DNA of 64,000 nucleotides from Eutypella sp. D-1 (Eukaryota; Ascomycota; Sordariomycetes; Xylariales; Diatrypaceae), in NCBI GenBank assembly GCA_023313575.1, contig JAJTTP010000014.1:620001-684000 (forward strand). Reading direction: 5' to 3'. The notes under the pieces were generated by a model. The model made no database searches. It saw only the letters and a list, made by a program, of their open reading frames with translations, and was not told the origin of the DNA. A program made the position numbers and the translations under genes. Positions 49,393 through 61,107 of this stretch are shown here, one piece after another; the first letter of the stretch is position 1, and the number at the start of each line of letters is the position of its first letter.

Positions 49393-52300
49393 ATGGCCCC
49401 GAAGGATAACTACTCGACCGGTAAATTATCACCTACCACAATCCCCTTTCTCTCTCTCTCTCTCTCTTCTCAAAGCATGATTCTGACACTGACATCTCAT
49501 ACTCACCCACTTTCAAGGCTCTCCACGAAATGGTCTCGCGTCTACGAACTCCACCGGCCTCAACATGAACCCCGCCATGTTACTGGATCCTAAATCCTTC
49601 CGTGCCGATGCTGCCGCCGCCTTCAGGGAACCAGCCCGCCTCCCCCTCCCTATTCAAACTACTACCGAGGCTCCTGCGCCCATCGAGTTTCAGTTCGCCA
49701 CCCCAAGCGACGGTTATGTCACGGCCGGGAATTCCCCCTCGCGCCATATGCAGGCGGATCCGCAGATGCAAACGCAGGTGCAAACGCAGTTGCAGACACA
49801 AGTGCAGGCACAACCCTCAGCCAACGGCACCCAGACACCTCCGACCAACGGCTTCGGATCCATGATCGAGCGCGCCAACAACGTTGAGCAGCGGGCCTTT
49901 CCACCCCAACCAAAGCGCCGCAAGACTCAGAACGAGGATATCAACCCTACCCCAACTTTCGCTTCTGGAAGTGGCGGCGTGTTAGGTGCACACATTAAAG
50001 AGAAACGAGAGGCTGCGACAAATGGCGCCTCCCAGCAGACGGTGGTCGATCTCACTGATGCTGGTAGGTGCCCTTCCGGTACTCAAGTTAAATTTGTCGA
50101 ATTTATCGAAGCTAATATTCCCAAGGGGACGAGTCAGATATTGTCGAGGTACAGGCTCCGAGGGAGGAGGAGATCTGCTACGGCATGATCCAGCATGCCA
50201 GGCTAAATTGCCATATCGTTCCAAGCCCTAAACCGGGTGCCATGACTATCATGTCCGCATCTTGGTGGCCTCAAGTCAAGATCGTCTTAAACCGGAGGCA
50301 TGCGGAACCCACCGATACCATCCATGCTTACGACTACACGCGTAAAATAGTCGGTCATCTCGACGCAAAGACTTCCGCCGGTCTCGCGCGCCTCCTCGAC
50401 TCTAGACTACAACTCCGCACCGACTGTAGAATTCCAACGAGGCAGAAATTTGTTGGGGAGGAGGCTGGCAAGCCCACCTCAACCGGTTACACCCTCGATC
50501 TGATGCTCTACGGTCCCCGAAAAAACGGCAGGATCGTCGGCAATCATCTGTCGCAAAAGAACCTCTGGCTTCGGAACCCTCCAAGGGTGGAACCTGGTAT
50601 CAAGTATGAAAACCCGCAGCTCATAGAGGGTCCGAAACCGCCGCCCGTCATTAAGGAACGGGCTCCGCCATCATCATCGTCATTACCAATGTCGGTTCCG
50701 CCCATCATGACGCGGACCGTAGAAGAGATTCGGTCCGAGGTTCTTGGCGTCTTTGATTCCCTAACCAAGAGCGAAGACCTGCCCGAGATGGAACCGGACC
50801 CGCGAATCCAGACGGAGCTTCTCAAGCATCAGAAGCAGGGTCTGTATTTCATGACGCAGAAAGAAAAGCCGCGTCAATTGGCCGAAGATGGCACCTCGTC
50901 GGACTCATTTTGGCGGATTCGTTACGCCGGCAACGGGCAAAAACTCTATCATAACGTGATCACTGGAGCCTCGCAGCGCGATCCACCCCCGGAGACCTTT
51001 GGCGGGATCCTCGCGGATATGATGGGTCTCGGGAAGACCCTCAGCATACTATCACTGGTCGCTGGTTCCCTTGACATGGCCGAAGATTGGTCTAAGCAGG
51101 AGCCTCTACAACCTCAGGCACCCCCTCAGCCAAAAAAGAACGGGAATTCCAGACGATTCGATGTTCCCAAGGAAGAACCATTAGGGCTAACGCAACTCTC
51201 TTACAACAGCAGGGCGACTCTGTTGGTCTGCCCTCTTACCACGATCACGAACTGGGAAGAGCAGATTAAGGCACATCTCAAGCCAGGCACACTGAATTAC
51301 TATATCTATCATGGCTCGAATAGGATAAAGGACGCCAAGAAGCTAGCGCAGTATGACCTTGTGCTAACGACGTACGGATCAGTCTCCAGTGAAGTAGCTG
51401 CCCGTAAGAAGGGCAGATCGGGACCTTATCCTCTCGAGGAGATCGGCTGGTTCCGCGTGGTGCTCGATGAGGCCCATATGATCCGGGAGCAGTCGACCCT
51501 GCAGTTCAAAGCCATATGCCGCCTACAAGCCAATCGCCGCTGGGCGGTCACCGGAACTCCTGTCCAAAACAAGTTGGATGACCTTGCAGCGCTACTCGCG
51601 TTTATTCGATTGAAGCCGTTCGACGAGAAGGGCAAGTTCGTCCAATTTATTGTGTCGCCGTTCAAGGTGTGCGATCCGGAAATTGTGCCCAAGCTCCGAG
51701 TCCTGGTCGATAGTATAACATTGAGGCGGTTAAAGGACAGGATCGATCTTCCTCCACGGACCGACCAGATCATCAGGCTCGATTTCGCGCCCGGCGAGCG
51801 CAAGCTGTACGAGCTCTTCGAAAGAAATGCACAAGATAAGGTACAGGTACTCGCAGCGAATCGGGATAGGATGATCGGAGGGAAGACGTACATTCACATC
51901 CTTCAGTCGATCCTAAGACTGCGCCTGATCTCCGCGCATGGGAAGGACCTGCTTAGCGAGTCGGATCTAGAACTCGTCCAGGGCCTAACCCAAGAATCGG
52001 CCATTGACTTGGATAGCGATGAGGACGATGGTGACAAGCCAGCATTAGTTGAGGCGAGGGCTTATGAGGCGTTCGCTCTGATGCAGGAGACCAATAGCGA
52101 TGTCTGTATCTCGTGTCAACGCAAAATCGGTGGCCCTACAGACGGCGATGATATTAAGGAGGAACGCGAGGAGGATATCCTGGGTTACATGACAGCCTGC
52201 TTCCACCTCCTCTGTCCCAACTGCATCTCGTTGTGGGAGGAGGACGTGGGCAACCGTGGTTCTGGCACTTGTCCCTTTTGCAGGGCCGAAGTGCGGCTGG

Positions 52301-52968
52301 CATGCAACGAGATTCGGAAGTCTAAAGCGGAGGTCGAGCATGACGCCCATGGACAGAAAGCTAAGCCGGGAACAGAGGGAAAGCTCAGGGACGCGTACTC
52401 GGGGCCGCACACGAAGACGCGCGCCCTGGTGGAGGACCTCCTGAAGTCGAAAGCCGAGAGCGAGGCGCTGCCCGCCGGATCGCCCCCTTTCAAGTCCGTC
52501 GTCTTCTCGGCATGGACGTCGCACCTCGATCTCATACAGATCGCGCTGGACGGCGCCGGGATCCGGTATACGCGGCTTGACGGGAAGATGAGCCGGACGG
52601 CGCGGACACAGGCGATGGACGCGTTCCGGGAGGACGACTCGGTGCACGCGATCCTGGTGTCGATCATGGCGGGCGGGTTGGGTCTGAACCTGACGTCGGG
52701 CAACAGCGTGTACGTGATGGAGCCGCAGTACAACCCGGCGGCGGAGGCGCAGGCGATCGACCGCGTGCACCGGCTGGGCCAGCGGCGGCCCGTCCGCACC
52801 GTCCGCTACATCATGCGCGGCAGCATCGAAGAGAAGATGCTCGAGCTCCAGGACAAGAAGATTCAGCTCGCGAACCTCAGCATGGACCGCTCCTCCTCCC
52901 GCGGCGTCATCGACAAGGCCGAGGCCGCGAAGCAGAAGCTCCTCGATCTCCGCAGCCTCTTCAAGTGA
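49393..52968 (+). CDS. HLTF/Rad5-like SNF2 ATPase with HIRAN-like and RING domains
   Basis: DNA-dependent ATPase and likely ubiquitin ligase of the HLTF/Rad5/Rad16 branch, which acts in replication-stress tolerance and chromatin remodelling. Three exons: 49393-49420 (28 nt), 49518-50063 and 50126-52968; 1138 residues. The acceptor at 50125 is the only one in phase and restores DAGDESDIVEVQAPREE. Residues 205-340 look like a diverged HIRAN domain (IVGHLDAKTSAGLARLLDS). The ATPase core follows: GGILADMMGLGKT (Walker A, about 485-497), VVLDEAHMIR (about 635), VTGTPVQNKLDDL. A RING finger sits inside the ATPase at about 850-915 (CISC, HLLCPNC, CPFC), as in Rad5 and HLTF. The C-terminal helicase lobe has VVFSAWTSHLDL, RLDGKMSRTART, IMAGGLGLNLTSG and AIDRVHRLGQRRP. 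A Gln/Thr-rich repeat lies near residue 80-105. True RAD5 orthology is not established. Confidence 0.93.
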
Positions 52969-53094
52969 GTGAGCGAGCGACCGCAAACCAAACCAACGCA
53001 CGTCATCGGTGCGTTTGCTTGAACTTACTTTACGGCATCGAGGATTCATTCCGGCGTGCCCTACCATGCGTGCGGGAGGCGGGACAGACGGGAC

Positions 53095-53122
53095 GGGGGC
53101 GGGGCGGGGCGGGGCGGTGGGG
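53095..53122 (+). other. Potential G-quadruplex tract
   Basis: Five G runs of four or more, separated by single C or by GGT-type loops, within 28 nt, about 125 nt after the SNF2 stop codon. On the coding strand it could fold in RNA as well as DNA. Confidence 0.6.
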
Positions 53123-53221
53123 CAATAGGAAACGGCGTTCCGGTCGGTTCTAGTTTCTTCGGGTCACGGTCACGGTTCACGATTCACGTGTAGGTTGGAT
53201 ATAGAGCCGCCACTGATCAGT

Positions 53222-53441
53222 GCTGAATGGCTTAAATCGCCATGCGTACGATCGTACTATGGTCTTCAGTATAGGGGTGAAACAGGTATCGTATTTCTCT
53301 GTCTACCTAAAAAGGGAGTCTGTAACTATCGTGCTATCGTGCGTAGTGCGGCTACGGTAGACAGAGAAATACGATACCTGTTTCACCCCTATACTGAAGA
53401 CCATAGTACGATCGTACGCATGGCGATTTAAGCCATTCAGC
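53222..53441. repeat. Perfect 85-bp inverted repeat (foldback)
   Basis: Left arm 53222-53306 and right arm 53357-53441 are exact reverse complements over all 85 bases, separated by 50 nt. Each arm also holds the internal palindrome GTACGATCGTAC. No target-site duplication is visible at the outer ends, and no transposase lies nearby. Two small open frames overlapping the arms (53195-53431 plus, 53352-53564 minus) encode the same peptide only because of the symmetry. Confidence 0.97.
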
Positions 53442-55755
53442 CTGCGTCTTTTTACTTTTTTTTTCTTCATCGCGGAGCAACATTACACACATAACGCGCG
53501 TGAATTTTATTTTATTACGGCTTCTTTTTTGTTGTGATTTCAGATTCGTTATGGATATGGGCATGGCTTGACTTAAATTACATTTTTTACGTATATTGCA
53601 TTACACTACATTACATATATTTATAACACGCACGCGTTGCATTGCATTGCGTTTCGTTGCGTTGCGTTGCGGTGTGTTGTATTCATCGTCGTCGCTTTCT
53701 GAGCCCCTTTCTCGGCACTTGTGGAGTTTCCCCCCTCCCCCTCCCCCCCTAAAAAAAGGAAAGGAAAGAAAGGAGAGAACAGCAAGTAAGAGGAAAGGAG
53801 ACGGAAGACAGAACAGAGAGAGAGAGACAGAAGAAGGGCGGGGGCCTAAATTATTCGATAGTGAAACGAATCTTGAAATGAACCAACAAGTACACTCCGC
53901 GGAATGGGAATGCCATGGAAAGGACCCTTTTCTTCTCTTTTCTTCTTCCTTTCTTTTCCTCCTCGCGGTTTCGTGGTATACAAATTTCGGATGCTAAAAT
54001 GAAAACACCAACCGCCCCCCCCCTCCAACTTTCTGACCTGCCGCGGCGGTCGTTGAGGTAAATACAATGCAACGCAATGCATAGCCGTTCTCCGACCCTC
54101 CCGGGGGAACGGGATAGAGAGGAGGTTGGGAACGGAATCGGGGACGGGGTTGATGGGGTCTTGCCTTGCATGCCCGAGATCCCCTCTGGGGACTGAAAAA
54201 GTTCGAGTGGTGCCATACCGTCACTGCGGTGCGGTCTCCCAAGCGCAGCCAGCCAGTCATCTAGTCGGCCAGACAGTCGAGTCGAGGCAGCGAAATACCC
54301 TTCTGCCTCTTTTCGCTTTCACCCCCCTGTCTCCTGAAGAACTCAACTTATTAGGCTTCATTGTCTGTTCTCATCCCGTCGTCTTCGTCTTCTCGTCTAC
54401 TGATCTGATCTGATCTGATCTGCTCTTCTCATACCGTGGTTGGGTGGCTGATGGATTGGCTGGCTTTCCTCGACCTTTAGACTTTGGCGTTGTGTCGGTT
54501 CGGTCACTGACGTCTGAGAACCAAAGAACTTTTGACCACTAAGCTGGGAGTCATGTATGGCTGGCTGGGGTGGCGGGTCTGACCTGTCTGGACCGGACCG
54601 GACCGGACCGGGGGAACCGAGATCAGGCGCACGGCGCGGTGTATCTATCCAGATCCAGATGTGTCTATGCTCGAGATAGAGATATAGATATAGAGATTCA
54701 AAGGGGTCTGAGGTCTGGGGGCTAAGGGAGGTTGCTATCGAAAGAACCTGCGTGCATGCGTTATGCGTGGCCCGGTAGAATTCATCTTCATCCTCTGCTA
54801 TTCTATTCTACCTCACTCTAGCTGGCTAGTTGTCCGTTCCGTTCTCCGTCTGATGAGATGCGTCGGCCGCTTTTATGATCTGTATATGAACTATGCATTC
54901 GTCCCGTCCGTTCGGCTGACGGGTTCGTAATTGTGCTCGTGTATATCCACAGCCCCTATCTATACCCTGGGATATCCCATCCCATCCTATCCACCTAGCC
55001 TCGGCCGCCGTCCGCTCGCTCGCGCCGCTATCAAAATTGTCTTGTTTGAACGACCACAAACACGCAGGAGGGACTTGTATGGATATGGGACACATGCATG
55101 CTGTTAGGAATGAGTGCGCTCGAAAGAGGGAGAGGGGGGCTGGGTGTGATATCAAGTACGCAGCGTATCGTTATGGGTGCCGGGGCAGAGGGGATGCTTG
55201 GTTGCATGTTCTATAACACATTCGTTACGGCATAGCTAAAGTAGATAGATATATTATTCTTAAGATGGGTGAGAAGGCTTCGGGCATGTTCACTGTTTGT
55301 CACTGGAAATCATCAAGTCATAGGGAACCGGATAGGTATCGAACTCGACATGGTTTGCTTGTTTATTTATTTACTCCTTCCGAGGTATCATATCGTATAA
55401 GTACTTAAAAGTGAGCGGTAACGCAAAGCGGGCGGAGACAAACACTCGCTCCGAGTTCGTTCGAAGCGAAGAACAGAGGACTTCTGTGGAAGAAATCATC
55501 AGGCGGCCAATAAGAAGGGAGGACTGGGAAACCCAAGTTGACTCTCTGCTCTGCTTCCCAACTCATCGAAAACACAGCCCCCATGTTGTTGGCTAGCTGG
55601 CCCCGTACGTATCAATCAATCATCAACCCATTAATGTTTTTTTTCTCATCTCGACTCCCAAAACGCCAAACCCAGCCGCCCGATGCGCTGATGCGATGCA
55701 GAATGTGTAAATCAAGTAATGGAGGCTGCCACTCCTCTGGAATCGTGGGATTCGA

Positions 55756-57230
55756 TTATGCGGCATTGGCGCTGGCAGTGGGTGGGTCGATCCTGGTGAC
55801 CTGGTCGCCAGCCCGGACGATACGCTGACCCGCCGAATCATTAATGTAGGTGGCATCCTTGTTCTCCATCTGGGCGCGCTTCCAGATCTCGACCTCGCAG
55901 CCGCCGCGCAGGACGCCGACGCGCATGGTGGAGAGCAGGTTGTGGGCGGCGTTGGAGTGGAGGTAGACACCGCCGTTGAAGATGGCGGTGGCGTCCTTGC
56001 CGATGGCGGAGTTAATCAGGGCCTTACCACCGGGGTGGTCCTTGATGAAATCGGTCACGTCGTGGATGACACCGGCGACGGCGATGAGGGCCTTGCCGTT
56101 CTTGGCCTCGGCGACGTAGTCGTCCCAGTTGACGACGGGGAGCTGGTCGAGGGGCGTGCCCCAGTCGAGCTTGGCGCGCTTCTGGTCGAGCTTCTTCTGG
56201 AGCTGCTGGACGCGGCCCTTCTCAATCTCGTTCTGGCGGAACTGCTTCAGGTCGTAGGCCAGGCCGAGCTGCTTCCACAGCCAGATGGACCACTTGGTGG
56301 GGTCGTACTGCCACCACTGGATGGCGTTGCGGTAGTCCGAGGGGAACTCGTGGTGGAAGTTGTGGTAGCCCTCGCCGAGGGTCACAAAGGCGGTGATAAC
56401 GTGGTCGCGGGGGGAGTTGCGGTCGTCGAAGGGCTGCTCGCCGAGCCAGTGGGCCAGGGAGTTGACGCAGAAGGTGGCCTGCTGGACGACGAAGATACGG
56501 AGAATGCCACCGTAGATGAAACCGCCCTGCCAGTCGCCCCAGCCGAGACCGCAGACGAGGGTGGGGAAGATCAGGCCCATGGTGATGACACACTTGATGA
56601 AGTTCTTGTGCTGCCAGACAACGACGGGATCATCGTTCAGGTCGGAGATGTCGGTGCGACCGATACGCTTTGGGTTCTGCTTCATGACCATCCAGCCGAT
56701 GTGGGAGTATAGGAGACCCTTGCGAACGGAGTAGGGGTCCTTGTCGGTGTCAGTGTAACGGTGGTGAGCACGGTGGTCGCGGGACCACCACCGAGCCGAG
56801 CCCTCAACGGCACCGGCACCCATAGCAGCCAACCAGATCTTCAGGGGTAGGGTGGCCTTATACGAGGAGTGAGCCCATAGTCGGTGGTAACCTATACTTG
56901 GAATTAGCATTTTATCTCTCCTTCTCCGATGTCTGTGAACTAGAACTTACCAGCTGTGATGCCTAGTCCAGTGTTGAAGTAATAAATGTAGGCGAAGATG
57001 GCGGTCTTCAGGTGGAGGGGCGTGAAGTAGGCACCAACCATGCCCATCAAGGGCACCATAATGATAAAGTAGGTGTTAAGCCAATTGACATGCTTGTACC
57101 AGTTCGATCTGGTGATGGGGAACTCTGTGATGTGAGGCTTGCGGGGATCATGGCCGCTGGATCGTAGAGGCTTGTAGTCCTTGGTGCCGTCGGCAATGGG
57201 AGCCTCGGGCATGTTTCCGGTAGACGCCAT
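55756..57230 (-). CDS. OLE1: Acyl-CoA delta-9 (stearoyl-CoA) desaturase
   Basis: ER membrane di-iron enzyme that puts the first double bond into palmitoyl- and stearoyl-CoA, using electrons passed through its fused cytochrome b5 domain. Two minus-strand exons, 56951-57230 and 55756-56891, split by a 59-nt intron; 471 residues, normal for fungi. The three histidine boxes are intact: HRLWAH (96-101), HRAHH (133-137) and HNFHH (270-274). Four hydrophobic helices lie around them. The C-terminal cytochrome b5 domain has the heme-ligand motif HPGG (about 379-382) and a second His near 405-410. The intron sits in GYHRLW just before box 1, so a frame read through it (to 56910) has a false start. Long spacers flank the gene on both sides. 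Expression is usually controlled by fatty acids and temperature; nothing here shows how. Confidence 0.97.
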
Positions 57231-59184
57231 GGTGAAGATTGGGGTGGCAGTCGTGTCGACGCCAGGTCCTTCCCTCGTCGGTCTTCCTTGGAAGAGTGGG
57301 ATGTCCTATCTAGAGATTGTCTAGATATCCCGGTACTGCTGAGTGAGAGACAGCTTGTTGATAGTCGAGATGGAGAGAAGAGAAGAGAAGGAAGAAATGA
57401 ACAGAAAAAGGCTACAACCCGGGAGTGATATAACAAAGTAAGAAAACAAGGGTGGCGGTCAAACAGTGAGTAAAAAGGATTTTTATTGGATTCACATAGT
57501 AATAGAAGTGACTTTCGGTGCACACATTAACCTTCAGGTACAACAGAACCTTACAGACAACATGCTTGCTTGACTGCGGATGATGCATGGTGTACCTAGG
57601 TACCACAGAGAATTGGAGGGTTCCAGGTTGTAGGGGTGTAAGTGGTACGTACCCACTAAGTAGGTACATGGATGGAAAGGTGGGGCTTCGATCCTGGTAT
57701 TGATGGTGTTGTGGTCTTGATAGCGAGGCGGGGCAGAAACTGCCTGATTGCCTGGAAAATGATTGGAAGTATCGAAAAAATCATCAAGATTTCCCCCCCA
57801 AAATCCGCCTATCATGAGCTTCTAGACCGTAGACCTAGGCCGAAGGGCTGCTCTTGCTGCTAGTGATCTGCCCGTATCCCTACCCTCCATAGTATGCAGG
57901 TACATAACACTTTTTGGAAATCATTGCCTGATGTCTGGAATTTTGTTGAATTGTTGGGGAAAATGGAGGCACTAGTGGCGGCATCCAGGATATCCAGGGG
58001 TCCAATGAGCTATCATAAGCTAATCCTTATTGGGCCAATCTACCCTGGTCATTTCCTATTTGGAACATATTCGGGATCTCTGATTGGGCAATGAGCCAAG
58101 ATGACTTTGCGGGAGCGGGGACATTTCCAGAAATTCTACATAGGTTCCACTCCCAATGGCCGGCCAGAGCTGCGAACGGTCGAACGGCCCCGCCTACAGC
58201 TTTGCACAGCTCTCTACGGTTACGGAGCAAACCAAATTGGCAGGCTGGAGCTTCCTCTGCGTACCTACCAAGAAGCAGGCTAGTAAGAGCAATGAAAAGT
58301 GATGATATTCTGACACGATTCAGACATCGTCCACCCCTTATCCATGTGTATCTGTCATAGTTCAATGCTGCATGAGGGAGGTAGATATGGAGTCTATTTC
58401 GTATCTCGTATCTCGTATCTCTTAAAGCTTCCGGTTTCCCGACTGCAACATAATTGTTGGAGCGGGGGGGAGGCTAGAGGTTTGAGGGTGTCTGGCATAT
58501 CATCAGATAAGATAATGAAAGCGCCTAAATTAAAGCTTTATCACCAACAATGATAAGCTGATAGCTTAAGGCTGAAACGGAGTTGCAAGGAGGCGATGAT
58601 GCCATACTGTGCCCATAGCTTTGAATGATCCCTTCCAGGTTTCATCGGGGAATAGCGCACAATGCCAGCCGTCAATCCGTTCTCCGTTCTTCCGAGGCAC
58701 AACAATTCTGACACCAATCCCTGATGGACAACCAAGCAACTGATCTCTTTTTTTTTTCAACAAAGCGCACCCCAAGCTCACCAACCCCTAAAAGGAGCTA
58801 TATATGTCGGTCCCAGCGAATGAAAACACATGTTTAGGTGTTTACGCTGCCCATTGGGGTGAAACATGCGTTGGTCATATGTTATTGGTTTTTTTTGAGC
58901 TGCTCTTAGCTGTATACCTTTCGTACTGTCATGTGCTTAGCTGTACATCTGAGTTGCGAAAACCCTTTCTTTCGCTTTCCTAACGGCCGAGCCGAGGGAG
59001 TTCCCCGTTTCTTCCCGCTTCCCCTGCCCCCTGTCCCACCTACTTATACTGACCCACTCCTCTCAACAAAATTGTTGAGTTACGGTCACCCAATTCCCGA
59101 TTAGCCACAAAAGCCAGGAACCCGTTAGTTATGTGGCGTTTTCTTGGTGGCGGGGTTAAGGTTCTGTGGCGAAAGCGTTGTGGG

Positions 59185-59205
59185 CGTTTCGGACTGTCCG
59201 AAACG
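59185..59205. promoter_or_regulatory. 21-bp palindrome with CGG-N5-CCG core
   Basis: Two perfect 10-bp arms (CGTTTCGGAC and GTCCGAAACG) flank a single T. The inner part is CGG-ACTGT-CCG, inverted CGG triplets with a 5-bp gap, the form bound by dimeric Zn2Cys6 regulators. A half copy (TTTCGGAC) follows near 59268. Binding is inference. Confidence 0.45.
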
Positions 59206-61061
59206 GCACCCCTTTGCCTCCTTCACCGTTGGTAGTTATACAGAATCCCTACGCGCGGCAGTTGCCATTTCGGACACCTCAGGAGTTGAAAAAGAGAATC
59301 TGACCCCACAGCTTCTAGAACTCCCGGGACTATGTTTCCCGTGGAAGTCCCCTTCCTTCCCAGCTTTCGCAGCTTCGGCAATGGGCCCCGAACTTTGCGG
59401 TCCGTCGTTGTCCGCTATCGCCTAGCTTCCAAGCTCCTTACTTAGGTAGATACGTAAGCGACGGGAACACTAAGCCCGCAATATGAGACTTTCTTACTCG
59501 CGGTTACTATGTATGGAACACTCCCTTGATAAGCAGGATTTCCCAGCGGGACGGGAACGGGATAGGACGACACTGGAAATGCCGCCCAAACCTTGCCACT
59601 AGGCTACCCCGGATATCTTGTATATATCTACAACAGCGGCTCGCCGATTCGCCTTTGAAAGATCATCGTCGTCCGTGCTCGGACTGCTAGTCCAGCTCTA
59701 AGCCCTGTCTTATCCAAGGTCTCCAACTCCCGGTTTTTCCATTTCAGCGGAGCCATCCCGCGCGGTGAAGGGAACAGGGGCTTGAAGGGGTACTGGATCC
59801 AGAGCAACACCAAGAAGAACCAATGGCTATGTATCGATATGATATCCATGAGCCCTACCCCACACCATTCGTCCGTTTGGCCGGGTCCGTGGGACGAGGA
59901 ACGGCCTGATGGTCGTGCCATGCCGCCCGCTCGCTATGTGTGTGTATGTAGGATGGATCCGATCCCTCTTCTCGGCCTCCGCCACGTAGTTTTCTACTCG
60001 TCGGGGAATTCCTGCCTCGCCCGACGCTCTGGCCCGGGGGTAAGATCTGCCGGCATGAGAGACCTCACGGTTTCCTCCCCAACATGGACCAAAAAACAAT
60101 GAACCCGCCGCTCCCGGTAACTGGTTGAGGTACAGATCGATTGCGGGTTCGCGGGTCCATATGCTGTTGAGCAGATGGGGGAGGGTAGAACGGAACGTAC
60201 GATACGGATCTGTGTTTCGCGTTCAACAAAAGGAGAGTACCTGCTTGAGCTAGGGCCAGTCATACGGAAGACATCTAACTGTTCAACATGCTGGGAGCCA
60301 ATCAAGTAACCGACATTGTCATTGGGTCGATATAGCTGACAAGGATAGATGCTTGGACAAGCCGCCATCAAATTCATTACTCTAGACAACACCTAGCCAA
60401 CAGTCCGCTGTCAACTTTCCCACCCAAGAGCACTACCCCCCCCCCCCCGGGGTCCTGGCTTCTTTCCTGCAGGATATACACATATACACCGAACGTTCCT
60501 GACTTGGTTCCTAGAGAAGACGCCACACAGTTGAAAGGGGGACCAAGGTGGGAGATGCGAAGATACATCTAACTCAGCCCAGGATCCCCTCTCGCAACCT
60601 CATAGGAGTCGTATAACCAGCCCATCCTACCTAATGCCATCAAAGCGCTCTTCACGTGGATTTCCCTACGCGTGGGCGGACGCGCAACGATATAGGTATG
60701 CCGCAGGTCATCGGCAATGATAGTAGGAGCGACGGTGCCGCAGTTCGGGGTATGGGAGGGTGTGGAACTCAGCTGCGGCGGGTCAAGACTTCCACACTAC
60801 ACCGCATTCCACACGGCGGCCATAGGCACAGCAAGAAACTCATCTACGCCGGCCGGAAAAGGATATTTCTCGGGCCAGAGATTAGCCGAGGTTTGGCCGG
60901 GGGTCCGGGGAAAGGGGCCGCGAAAAGGGGTCAATATAGTATAGCAAGAGACAGAATTCCCAGATCCGGGGGCTGGGGAGGAGCCACGGTGGTTGGGACA
61001 GTCTGGTCAAATGGTTTATTACATCCCTCTCCCTTCGTAAGGGGAGGGGGGTTTACAAGCG

Positions 61062-61107
61062 GCTCGAACCCACGGGGTCCATCCAACGGGACCCTGTAGG
61101 TTCGAGC
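61062..61107. repeat. Imperfect 19-bp inverted repeat
   Basis: Arms 61062-61080 and 61089-61107 pair at 17 of 19 positions around an 8-nt loop; both mismatches are transition-type and would be G-U pairs in RNA. The arms contain GGTTCGAGC, which resembles a tRNA T-loop, but no tRNA fold can be built. Confidence 0.6.

Larger units (their letters stand above)
52969..55755. other. Spacer holding a G-quadruplex motif and a perfect foldback
   Basis: Contains the SNF2 3' end, a G-rich tract at 53095-53122, the 85-bp inverted repeat at 53222-53441, (TGATC)4 at 54401-54420, GGACC repeats near 54589-54611, and the OLE1 3' region. No protein gene is supported. Confidence 0.6.

Noticed and set aside
52045..53067. 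340-codon minus-strand frame
   Set aside because: Antisense shadow of the RING and C-terminal helicase part of the SNF2 gene.
53195..53564. Two overlapping frames encoding the same peptide on opposite strands
   Set aside because: Explained by the perfect inverted repeat; the shared peptide comes from its symmetry, not from coding selection.
55942..56712. 256-codon plus-strand frame
   Set aside because: Antisense shadow of the OLE1 coding exon; Gly/Val/Glu-rich composition mirrors GC-rich codons of the desaturase.
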